A stretch of DNA of 27,406 nt from Sergeia podlipaevii (lineage: Eukaryota > Euglenozoa > Kinetoplastea > Trypanosomatida > Trypanosomatidae). This document shows, piece after piece, positions 16,579-25,469 of the stretch (position 1 is the stretch's first letter; each line of letters opens with the position of its first letter). The position numbers and the translations under genes are program-made. Location of the stretch: the NCBI GenBank assembly GCA_030849805.1, contig JASANZ010001959.1, positions 1 through 27,406 of the forward strand, given 5' to 3'. Below the pieces are notes generated by a model that saw only the letters and a list, made by a program, of their open reading frames with translations, was not told the origin of the DNA and did no database searches.

Positions 16579-16693
16579 TCGGCCTTTTTATTGTTGCTAT
16601 TATTATTATCTCTGATTACTGATTACTGGCCATATTAGTACACGTGTGTGTCAGAGAGAGAGAGAGAGAGAGAAATTGTTCAAAAAAAAAAAA

Positions 16694-19600
16694 ATGCATA
16701 GCTGCGAGCACGGGGACGTGGACGCGTCTCACGTCCTTCGTTGTGTTGCGGTAACACCATACGATCCTCACTCCGTCTATCTTAGCAAGGTACTTTTGTG
16801 TTTGCCAGATGATATCACTAAAGGCAAGACTCACAGACACAACCGCAACAGCGACGGCGGTGATGGTCAACCAACTTGTGAAGAGGAGCAACCGCAGGTG
16901 AGGGCTTCGTCACCACGCTCTGCCAGCGTTGTCATACACGGAATGGCAATTCGCGTCACTGCAGGCAACGCTGACACAGGGTGTGATGGGACGTCATCGC
17001 TATTTGAGCCGCAGCCGCCTTTGCGCTGTGGTGCTAGTGGTGACACGGCAGTGGAGCAAGCTGAAGCGGTGGTAACAGTAACAGCGGAAGCAGATGAACT
17101 CGTCTATCGAATGCCTCTCCCGCGCTCGTGGACGAGGGCAGGGGCCAGAGGGGGGTGCCGAATTGTGTCTCCAAAGAAAACCAGAGGCCGCGTTAGTAAA
17201 TCCATGTCGTTCTCACCACCTCGTGCTACACTGTGTAGCAGCACGGTATCCCAGGCTGGCGTGGTTCGTCGCAGTAGGTATGATGCTAGTGGTGATACCA
17301 CCACCACCACCACCACTCACGCGGCGGCGAAGACGATTCAGAAGGCCATGGAGATGCACATGCAGGAGGTGGATACAGCAACTGAGCACAAGGGCGGAGC
17401 AGTAGCGGAGGAGGCCCCAGTAGAAGCAGCAAGAACTCACTTCACCTCTGTTGGGAGCCGAACCACAAGCATGAGCGGAGTAGAGGAAGATGCGAGCAAG
17501 TGCCCATCTGCAAACCCTGAAGTGGAGCCCCGCATGTGCGTCGCTCTCGTTGACCACCAACACATGTTACTTTCCTTCGCCTCTGTAGAATGTATCTCTC
17601 GCGACTCTGCCAACGGTGGCAGTCATTCATGGGAAGAGAGCGAGTCCTATTGCAAGCACCACAACGAAGACGGGGGGAGACGTGGATTGCTGCCGCCACT
17701 TGCAATAGAACAGCGTATGTCAAGCCAGGGCTCTGCACGGCCGCCTCGATGTGGTATCGCATTAGTTGCCCTTTCTCAACCCACTAGCACTCATGCAGCC
17801 GGCGATGTAGGCGAGGCTGCTGACGGCAATGACAATGATAGTAAGGATCATAAGGATTCTGATCTCTCACAATCAGCATCCACAGCTACGAAGACAGCAG
17901 CGTATCCTTATGTAGCAACCAGATTGCCCTTCCTCTCCTTTACATGCGCAGTGCGGGACTACACAGAAGGCTGCGTGCGGTATAACGCTCGCGTGATGCG
18001 GGAGTTCTGGGAATGCAAAATGCGGCAGCATTCACGTAGTGTTAATTGCAGCAGTCATAGAAGTGAAGAGGAGGAGGAGGAGGAGAAAGAGAATAGTGGT
18101 GGTGGTGGTGGTGGTGACAGCAGGACGGTAGGGGATGGCACGCTCCCAATGCGAGACGACCGCAACGCTACCTGTGAGAGCTCGCTCGCCTCCTCAGCAG
18201 TAATGGCCGCCTCATCATCATCATCACCGTTGCCATGTGCAGTGGCAAGGAATGAGCCTCAAGAGAATGTCGTAGTAGATGCTGAGAACCACTCCGTTAT
18301 CAAGAAGGAAGCAGGAAGCTGTGACAGGGGAAGCAGCAGCAGCAGCAGCAGCAGTGGTGCTGATCGTAATGTGGTCGATGAACCGCTGGCAGCACCGTCA
18401 CCGCGTGCCCCTCTGGTGCGCCCTTTTGCAGCGGAGGTGGGGGATGTTTCTGCGCCGCTTTCTAGGCAACCACCTTGCGATGAACTTGACATTGCACATG
18501 AAAAGGGAAGAGAGGTAAGCACGGAGGCTGTGATCCCGGTGGCGGACTCCGTGCCTGCGTCTAAGGAAGGTGCCATTGTAGAAGTGGTGAGCAGCTCCAC
18601 TTCTGCCTCTTCTTCAGCTTCCCGCTGCGCGTCAACTTCAGACAGTGAGGGCGAACCGATGCCCAGTGTCCCAGAAGCAAAAGAGACACTACACCATCAT
18701 CACCAAGATGATCCTGCTGACGCCGTCCAGAAGCAGCAGCAGCAGCCAGAGCGGCCCTCTCCCACACTATCAATGTCGTCACCTCAGCAGGAAGACATGG
18801 TCGTGAAGCAGCACTCTCACCATAGCAGCAGACAAGAAGAACAGCATGGGCAAGACCAACATGAAGAAGCGCACGAGCAGGCAACGGAGAAGGCGTTGCA
18901 GTGGGAGGAGGAGCAGGAGATCGAGTGGCGCTTTGATGCTCGCTTGTGCCACCGCTTCATCGTCACTGACACGGTTGGTCATGCACTGTGGGCACTGCAC
19001 GTACGCACCACACCACAGCCTAGCATTCGGGTCGTGTCACGTGCCAACTTTCTCGTAAACACAATAAATGAGGAGGAAGAGGAAGATGATGAGAGGAGTG
19101 ACGAAGGTGTCGCTGCACAGAACCCAAGAGAGCAACAGCAGCAGAGTGGGGAAGGGGAAGTTTTTGAAAGTGGGGAAGACGAGAACACAACCGCATGTAC
19201 GGCCAGCCGGAGTCGGGGCAGAAGCAGCAGATCCACCTCAGCTACTGCTGCTGCTGCACAGTCGCTGCCCTCTCCATTGCTAGGTGGTACCAAAGGTTTC
19301 GTAGATGGCCATTTCAGCGTTGCTCGCTTCTGCTATCCTACAGCACTTTGTTGGCGTTTTGATGACGACGACGACGGCGAGGAGTATGGTAGAGAGGAAG
19401 AGCCAGCAGCAGGTCGAGCACACAGTTTTGGCCGTCGCTCCACCACTACTACTACTAGTAGTAATAATGCTGGCACTGCAACGAAGGCGCTTGGCAGTAG
19501 GTGCTGTGAGGTGCTCTTTATCAGTGATACAGGCAACCACGCCATTCGCTATGCCAACTTTCACAACCTCATTGTTCGGACGGTGGCGGGGGTGGATGGG

Positions 19601-22600
19601 GTACCGGGATACCGCGATGGGAGCTGCGTGTCATCCGCGCTCTGGGCTGCTACTGCCATGGCGTGGTGGGCTTCGGGGCTGGTCTTTGGAGACGGACCAA
19701 ACGGTGTGCTGAGGCTCATCACAGGCATTGGCAAGCGCCGTCCTCGGCATCGACGACGCAGCAACGATGGCACGACAGAGAAGAAGGGTCTCGATGGAGC
19801 AGAAAACACCTCATCCGCTGGAGAAGGAAGACGGGCTGAGGATAAGGCGCCACCTGCCGACGGTACAACAACAAGAAACAAGGGAGAGAATGGCAAGGAC
19901 GGTGCTGAGGAGATAGAAAAAGAAGGAGAAGAAATGCCTACTGCCAGTACAGGCCGCCCGCGTGTATGGACGCTTGCTGGCTCATCTGGCGCTGTCCTTG
20001 GCAATCATGAAGAAGACCTGATGGGGTACGTGGACGCGCAAAACCCGCAGCGCGCGCGCATTGGATGTATCAGCGATATTGCCATTCTTTCAGACACCAC
20101 TAGCGGCAGTGGCGACACAGGTGCACAGGTTTTTTTTACTGATCGCACGCATCATGCGATACGGGTGCTAGACGCACATGGCGTACGCACTGTGGTGGGG
20201 CCCTTGGACTACGTAACTCTACACACAGAGCAGCGTAAGGGAAATGATCAAGTAGAAAAGGAGGAGGAAGAAATGCCGCTGCTTCCAGCCGGGTTAGTTC
20301 ATCCCTCTCAGCTATTAGCCTGTGCCTTCATTAAGGAAAGGGCTCCACTGACTATGTCGAGCCCGCTTCGTCATGACCCAAGCAGGCGTGATGCCACTTC
20401 TTCTTTTGTTGAAGGTGGCGTGTGTGGCGTTTGTGTGAATAGTGCGCCTGTGCCGAGCACGTGTGGCTCCTCGCTGAAGTCGGCCCCTCTTCCTTCCATT
20501 AGGGAGACCCTGGAAGAACGAAATGGAAAAGGAGCTGTGAGCCCACGCCAGTCAACCATGTCAAGGGCTTCGCTACCAGGCACGGCTGCCCCACAACCCT
20601 ATCTTCTCTCCAGCACGCTTGTGTTTCTTACGGTGAGCCCCATAACCGGAGCGGTATCGATGATTTTGCCCGTGGCGGAGAACTTCATGGAAAGGCTCGG
20701 TCAGGAAACCCACGAACGACTTGCGGCCCGCCGAAGTGTGACAGAAGGGGAAAGCTGCAGCGCTTTGTATGAAAGCAACGCTGACGAGGCGTATGAAAAG
20801 CAGCTTGTGGCCTCGCTGCAAGTGGAGCAGAAACACATGCTGAGACTGGGACTTGGCAGAGAAGGTCGTCGTGTGCTCGGCGAGGCTGGTCTTCCTTCCG
20901 TAACCAGTCTGGTGCTGCCACTTGACGCTGTGCCTGTCGCGGGGGATGTGAAACTGAGGAGGGGTGCGCTCGTGCAACACATTTCGGCTTGCGCCGGGGC
21001 TTCAACTAGCGAAGAGGAGGCAGAGAATGAAACAAGTAACGCCGCAACTGCAGTAGAGAGTCGGCAGGAAACAGCAAAAAGGAAGTCTGCCTCTGCTGTT
21101 GCTACTGAGGCTACTCAGGCACACATTGAAGAAGAAGATGAGGAAGAAAAAGAAGGACGTGAGGCGCAGGACCGCATGCTATACGACACCTCCCTTCAGC
21201 ATGTGCGGCTGCGCTTTCCATGGGTGCTACCGCCACTGCTGCCAGGACCTGCCGCGTGTGCCACCACGACAAGACAAATGTATTGCTACGTGTCGGGCCG
21301 TGTGCTTCGCTATAGAAGCGGCAGAAGCGGCAGTAGTGAGCGAGGCCAGCGCACAGTGCACCTCGGTAGAAATACTGGGAAGCATCCGCATATCTCTCGG
21401 AGCAGTGTCAACGATAGCACCATCCTCTCTACCGCTTCTGCAGGTGGTGATGCGTCCTTGCAGCAGCAGCAGCAGGTGGGCACTGGCTGGCAAACACCCG
21501 CCGTGTCCTCTGCTGAGGTCTCCATTATCGAAAGAGAAGAAGACGATGTGGAAGTTGGTGGTGATGACGACTACAACGGTGCTGATGCATGCGCTGCGCT
21601 TGAGGCCGCTGCAACCGCAGCAGCAGCAGCAGCAGAGGTCGCCATGGCAAGATTTATCGAGTTAAGTGTCCCCCCGTTACGACAAGGGAAGAAAGTCATG
21701 CCAGTGCCTCTGGCACCACCGGAACTGAGCGCTATGTCTTCCACTTCTTCCTTCTCTGACCAGCATCAGCAGCAGCAACAACAACATCCCTGTGAAGGTG
21801 CGGACACTCACTTCTATCCACCCACACGCAGCGGTCCTTCTCTCTCGTACACTCAGCAGTATGATGAGCAAAGCAGCACCAGACAGCATGAGCGGTTTGC
21901 GGCTTCACTGACTGCCCCTACCGGGGCTAGAGAAGCGAAGCAGCAGAGCAGAGAGGGTGTCACAGCCACCGCTGCAGCTGCTGAGAAAAAAATTAGTGAT
22001 AAGGGGCCCAGGTCACGATCACCTCGTGCGGGGGGCAGCACTGCTCTAACACCCCGCTCCCTTTCTACGCATCGGCTTATGCGTCGTGGCAGTAGCAACA
22101 ACAACAACAACAACAACAACAAGGCAAGAAGAGGGCCATCACCATCAGCAGCAGAAGGAGCGGTAGCATCGCAGTCATCATCATCATCTCAGCTTCAGCT
22201 AGACGAGCATCACGCCCCTGTGCCCACGCTTGATGGCATTCATGATATGCACAAGGGCTCGGCTGCTCTTGCTTTAGCAAGTGCACATTCACAACAGCTC
22301 AAGGAGCCTTCTCTCTCTAACGAAAAGTCGCTCAACGAGGTGAAGGGTAGCACGCAGAGTGACTATGATGCAGCGGTGAATCGCCTCTTTGCTGTCTATA
22401 GGTTCTTTGCCACGAGAGAAACACGTCGGTGCACCGTCGCTATTGCAAATGCTGAGGGACAGACTTTTACAGCGAGGACAGGGAAAGAGGCCGCACAAGA
22501 TGCCGTCAAGGCTTCTAGGAAGAGTACTGGTGCTGCTGGTTATGTAGCTAGCAATGCGGCTCATCAGCAGCACCAACATCATCAGCGGCTGCAGCGACAA

Positions 22601-24895
22601 GTTCAAGTAATATCTAGAGTCAGCACAGCGGAGCTAATGGTGAGGGACGGGAGGATGAGCAACGTTGCTTCTCGAAAGCAGCGGCAAACACCACAACCAC
22701 AACCACAACCACAACAGCAGGAGCTGCACAGGCAAGAGCTCCTACATCCGTCTCAGGATGGCAAAGAAGCTGTGGTAGTGGACGAGATGACTAGCTACAC
22801 TATGTCCATGCTAGCCTTCTGGCGCTTTCTGTATCACACGGAGTACGTCGCCGTTCCTGCTGCACTTGCCTCTGCCGCACTAACGAACGAGGGAGAGACT
22901 GAGAGGGAAAAGAGACTGGAGCAAGGAGCAGGTGGAAGCGCCGCTGCCTCCTCGACGACGACGACGATGATGAGGATGCTACTTGCGCGCGGGGAAGACG
23001 GCAAGGCGCTTCTTCCTCTCCGTGTCACGGACTGGCGTGCCCTCGTTTATATTCTTCACGCGTGCGGCTGCACCGTTTGCGGCTATCACACGGTGTCTCA
23101 CATGAGTTTCAGTAGCTTCCGGCGAGTCGTGCTGCTGGTCTCGCTCTGGGCGAGTGAAGCCGGGAAGCGTGAGGCGGCACTAGAACAGAAGAGTACGGCT
23201 AGTCAATGCGCTCGCAATGATAGTAGCAATGCAGGGGAGGAGGAGGAGAGGGCTAAGGTGCGGCAACAGCAAGAAGAAGAAGAAGAGTGGCGGGCGCTTG
23301 CGTATGGTTGGATAGACCGCCTCCCTCTCATCGAAGCACTGGGTGAGGGACAGGTGATCGCAGCCTACACACGCGCGTGCGAGCGTGCCGAGCTGACGGT
23401 GCCACGACTACGTGAGTACATCACCTCTCATTTTGCTCAGGGATGTGAAAGGCGAGCTTCAGAGACGGCACGGGTGCGATCCCCACCCTCCCCACTGGCG
23501 CAACTCTCACCTATAGCCAAGTCTGGAGGAGGAGGAGGAGGAGGCAGCGATACCTTGCGTCGCATTTCGAGCACAACGTTCTCGCCTTCTGCTGGTGCCG
23601 CCCCCACAGTGGCCGCCCATGAGCCTATCACGCCTGATGTTTCCATGCACGTGTCAGAGGATGGTACGCGACGCGGGTCGCAGAGAAACGGCAGTTCAGT
23701 CACCGCTGCGGGAAGTGCTGGCAGTGATATTCATGCCCCTGTTTGCTCGTCTTCACAGGGAGAGTGTGTTGGCGATGCAGAGGTCGATGAACTCATGCGC
23801 CTTCTCATTACAAACGAGGCCCAGCTGCGGCAGTTGTTTAATGCTTACAGTCGGCCCACGCGGGTGCATCGGTCGAGCAGATATCAGGCCCCTCTATCCG
23901 CTGCTGCTGCCGCTGCCGCTGCGGGTTCACCTTCCTCCTCGCTTATTATTGACAACAAAGAGGAGGGGGAGGAGCGAGGAGGAAGAAGGAATGCAGCTGG
24001 AGCCCAAGCCGCAGAGGTAGCGGCCTCTACTTGCTTACCTCACAGGGGCCGTAGGAAGGTCAGGGAAAGCAGCGCGACGCCTTCTGCCGCCACCGTAGCG
24101 AGTGCGCCAGCCCCGCAGGATATATTTTGGAAAATACGGCACGTCTACGCGGGTTCCGCTGCCGAGAGCGAGGCCGTGCGACGCACCACCAGCGAGCTGC
24201 TGCCCACCCTTTCATTTAGAAACTTCCAGGCTCTCTTCACTGCTGTGGACGTGTATCCAACACTACTCAGTCAAGCACTCCTGAGCAGAGCCTTTGTGGA
24301 CGCCCTGACCACCCCATTGACTGCACCGCATCTCTCAGCAGCAGGAGAGGCACTATCCTTCCTGGGCCCAACAACCCCGCTCGCAGCAGCAGCAGTAGTC
24401 ACGAAGGAAAGAGACGGTGAAGAAGAGAGAGGAGGCAGCTATAGCAACGGGGAGGCAAAGCAACCGGGTGGAAAGGCGGCCCCCGCTGATGCCAAAGTCA
24501 AGGGCAAGCGCACTGCTGTGAGGCATGTGGGCACATCGGCAGCGGGAAAAGGCAGTGGTCAGCAGCAGCAACAACTGTGCTTGAAGGAGCACGGCCAGCT
24601 CCTCTTCTTGACCTTTGTGGAGGCCTTTGTGCGTGTGGCCTTGACTGCCTTTTCTCTCTTTGCGGAGGTGGACTCAGTGGCCTTCCCAACCGCCACAGCC
24701 AAAGTGCGAGGCCTGATGGCGTGGATAAACAAACAGGTGACGCTGCAGGACCGTAGAAGAAGCGGTGCTGGTACTGGTATAGGTGCTTTGGCTGGTGCTG
24801 TGGAGCGCGGAGTGGCGAGTCAGACAGGTGCCCCTCCGCCGGTGTTTCCAGCTCGTTTGAAACTATTTAAACTGGCGCCAGGGAAGAGTAGGTGA
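16694..24895 (+). CDS. Giant low-complexity protein with NHL-type repeats and EF-hand-like C-terminal modules
   Basis: A 2733-residue protein. The frame is open upstream from a GTG, but 16694 is the first ATG. NHL-like beta-propeller blades are scattered over 753-1170: VTDTVGHALWAL (757-768), GGTKGFVDG with a following ISDTGNHAIRY (864-953), TVAGVDGVPGYRDG (963 on), WTLAG to GYVDA (1092 on) and FTDRTHHAIRVL (1148-1159). Long Glu/Ser/Gln/Gly-rich inserts separate them. In other proteins NHL propellers mediate protein or RNA binding. The C-terminal third has two copies of a three-part helical module: LFAVYRFF, FWRFL and SFRRVVLLVSLWA at about 1898, 2042 and 2140, then LRQLFNAYS, LSFRNFQALF and LTFVEAFVRVA at about 2378, 2506 and 2639. 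The phrase F-x-EA-x-VRVA is one I associate with degenerate EF-hand regions of large flagellar or cytoskeletal proteins. Homopolymer tracts of Q, S, N, A, G and T occur throughout. No signal peptide or membrane segment is evident. Cellular role unknown. Confidence 0.7.
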   Translation: MHSCEHGDVDASHVLRCVAVTPYDPHSVYLSKVLLCLPDDITKGKTHRHNRNSDGGDGQPTCEEEQPQVRASSPRSASVVIHGMAIRVTAGNADTGCDGTSSLFEPQPPLRCGASGDTAVEQAEAVVTVTAEADELVYRMPLPRSWTRAGARGGCRIVSPKKTRGRVSKSMSFSPPRATLCSSTVSQAGVVRRSRYDASGDTTTTTTTHAAAKTIQKAMEMHMQEVDTATEHKGGAVAEEAPVEAARTHFTSVGSRTTSMSGVEEDASKCPSANPEVEPRMCVALVDHQHMLLSFASVECISRDSANGGSHSWEESESYCKHHNEDGGRRGLLPPLAIEQRMSSQGSARPPRCGIALVALSQPTSTHAAGDVGEAADGNDNDSKDHKDSDLSQSASTATKTAAYPYVATRLPFLSFTCAVRDYTEGCVRYNARVMREFWECKMRQHSRSVNCSSHRSEEEEEEEKENSGGGGGGDSRTVGDGTLPMRDDRNATCESSLASSAVMAASSSSSPLPCAVARNEPQENVVVDAENHSVIKKEAGSCDRGSSSSSSSSGADRNVVDEPLAAPSPRAPLVRPFAAEVGDVSAPLSRQPPCDELDIAHEKGREVSTEAVIPVADSVPASKEGAIVEVVSSSTSASSSASRCASTSDSEGEPMPSVPEAKETLHHHHQDDPADAVQKQQQQPERPSPTLSMSSPQQEDMVVKQHSHHSSRQEEQHGQDQHEEAHEQATEKALQWEEEQEIEWRFDARLCHRFIVTDTVGHALWALHVRTTPQPSIRVVSRANFLVNTINEEEEEDDERSDEGVAAQNPREQQQQSGEGEVFESGEDENTTACTASRSRGRSSRSTSATAAAAQSLPSPLLGGTKGFVDGHFSVARFCYPTALCWRFDDDDDGEEYGREEEPAAGRAHSFGRRSTTTTTSSNNAGTATKALGSRCCEVLFISDTGNHAIRYANFHNLIVRTVAGVDGVPGYRDGSCVSSALWAATAMAWWASGLVFGDGPNGVLRLITGIGKRRPRHRRRSNDGTTEKKGLDGAENTSSAGEGRRAEDKAPPADGTTTRNKGENGKDGAEEIEKEGEEMPTASTGRPRVWTLAGSSGAVLGNHEEDLMGYVDAQNPQRARIGCISDIAILSDTTSGSGDTGAQVFFTDRTHHAIRVLDAHGVRTVVGPLDYVTLHTEQRKGNDQVEKEEEEMPLLPAGLVHPSQLLACAFIKERAPLTMSSPLRHDPSRRDATSSFVEGGVCGVCVNSAPVPSTCGSSLKSAPLPSIRETLEERNGKGAVSPRQSTMSRASLPGTAAPQPYLLSSTLVFLTVSPITGAVSMILPVAENFMERLGQETHERLAARRSVTEGESCSALYESNADEAYEKQLVASLQVEQKHMLRLGLGREGRRVLGEAGLPSVTSLVLPLDAVPVAGDVKLRRGALVQHISACAGASTSEEEAENETSNAATAVESRQETAKRKSASAVATEATQAHIEEEDEEEKEGREAQDRMLYDTSLQHVRLRFPWVLPPLLPGPAACATTTRQMYCYVSGRVLRYRSGRSGSSERGQRTVHLGRNTGKHPHISRSSVNDSTILSTASAGGDASLQQQQQVGTGWQTPAVSSAEVSIIEREEDDVEVGGDDDYNGADACAALEAAATAAAAAAEVAMARFIELSVPPLRQGKKVMPVPLAPPELSAMSSTSSFSDQHQQQQQQHPCEGADTHFYPPTRSGPSLSYTQQYDEQSSTRQHERFAASLTAPTGAREAKQQSREGVTATAAAAEKKISDKGPRSRSPRAGGSTALTPRSLSTHRLMRRGSSNNNNNNNNKARRGPSPSAAEGAVASQSSSSSQLQLDEHHAPVPTLDGIHDMHKGSAALALASAHSQQLKEPSLSNEKSLNEVKGSTQSDYDAAVNRLFAVYRFFATRETRRCTVAIANAEGQTFTARTGKEAAQDAVKASRKSTGAAGYVASNAAHQQHQHHQRLQRQVQVISRVSTAELMVRDGRMSNVASRKQRQTPQPQPQPQQQELHRQELLHPSQDGKEAVVVDEMTSYTMSMLAFWRFLYHTEYVAVPAALASAALTNEGETEREKRLEQGAGGSAAASSTTTTMMRMLLARGEDGKALLPLRVTDWRALVYILHACGCTVCGYHTVSHMSFSSFRRVVLLVSLWASEAGKREAALEQKSTASQCARNDSSNAGEEEERAKVRQQQEEEEEWRALAYGWIDRLPLIEALGEGQVIAAYTRACERAELTVPRLREYITSHFAQGCERRASETARVRSPPSPLAQLSPIAKSGGGGGGGSDTLRRISSTTFSPSAGAAPTVAAHEPITPDVSMHVSEDGTRRGSQRNGSSVTAAGSAGSDIHAPVCSSSQGECVGDAEVDELMRLLITNEAQLRQLFNAYSRPTRVHRSSRYQAPLSAAAAAAAAGSPSSSLIIDNKEEGEERGGRRNAAGAQAAEVAASTCLPHRGRRKVRESSATPSAATVASAPAPQDIFWKIRHVYAGSAAESEAVRRTTSELLPTLSFRNFQALFTAVDVYPTLLSQALLSRAFVDALTTPLTAPHLSAAGEALSFLGPTTPLAAAAVVTKERDGEEERGGSYSNGEAKQPGGKAAPADAKVKGKRTAVRHVGTSAAGKGSGQQQQQLCLKEHGQLLFLTFVEAFVRVALTAFSLFAEVDSVAFPTATAKVRGLMAWINKQVTLQDRRRSGAGTGIGALAGAVERGVASQTGAPPPVFPARLKLFKLAPGKSR
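22098..22121 (+). repeat. AAC triplet run encoding poly-Asn
   Basis: Eight AAC codons in a row inside the giant gene encode a pure Asn tract. It is the clearest of many single-codon runs in this gene; others include AGC near 18338-18355 (Ser), ACC near 17297-17315 (Thr), GCAGCAGCA near 21620 (Ala) and GGAGGA near 23526-23543 (Gly). Confidence 0.9.
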
Positions 24896-25379
24896 AAAAG
24901 ATAGAAAAAAAAATGAAAGCAAAGATGACAGTAGTGGGAAGGAAAAGTGAATCGACGTTGTTGTCCTTTTCACCTTTTGTAGTTATTCTTCCTGAATGCG
25001 TGTGTATGTGTTTCTATTTTTTTTTTTGCTCTAGTTATATCAGTGGTGCTGGTTCGTGTGTTTGCTGCGTATGACTCTCTCTCCCCACCACCACTCCCCG
25101 ATTATGTTCTCCAAAAGCTTTTGAGAGAGACATCGCTTTTATGCCAAACCGATAAAATTATTACTATTATTTGTGCCCCGCATGCATCTCCTTATATTGT
25201 TTCTGCAATACTAAATCTCTTTCTTTTTCCTGCGCCATATCCATACGTTCTGATCGCTCAACCCTCTCACCTTTCTCTCTTTTTCTCCTAACCCTTATCA
25301 TATATATATGTTGGTTTGGTCACTAAAGATCTCCAAGGGTTTCAGAGCTTTTTCTTCAACTACTCACAAAGTTACTCAC
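24896..25379. other. Spacer between the giant gene and the DDAH gene
   Basis: No gene is supported. The stretch is T- and CT-rich, with a pyrimidine-rich block at about 25255-25290 whose first following AG is at 25327-25328. That AG is a possible secondary splice site for the next gene. Confidence 0.55.
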
Positions 25380-25447
25380 TTTTTATCTTCATTTTTTTTT
25401 TTTAATCCCCTTGCATTTGCTTGCTTGCTATCAACACTCTCTACTAG
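25380..25447 (+). promoter_or_regulatory. Candidate trans-splice acceptor for the DDAH gene
   Basis: A T/C-rich tract at 25380-25445, including T12 within 25392-25403, leads to AG at 25446-25447, 22 bases before the ATG at 25470. No ATG lies between. This AG, or the one at 25327-25328, would exclude the upstream in-frame ATG at 25308. Confidence 0.55.
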
Positions 25448-25469
25448 AAAGGAAAGAAAAGAAAAAAAT

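Larger units (their letters stand above)
15290..16693. other. 1.4 kb spacer with microsatellites
   Basis: No gene is supported. It contains a long TA then GA microsatellite (15552-15616), CT-rich tracts (about 15794-15850), a TTG repeat (16281-16306), a short GATA-type repeat (about 16465-16480) and the acceptor region of the next gene. Open frames here (for example 15680-15991) are T-rich artefacts or run through the microsatellite. Confidence 0.6.

Noticed and set aside
16646..16693. Extension of the giant gene upstream to 16646
   Set aside because: It would start at GTG and consist of Arg/Glu from the GA tract and Lys from the A-run.
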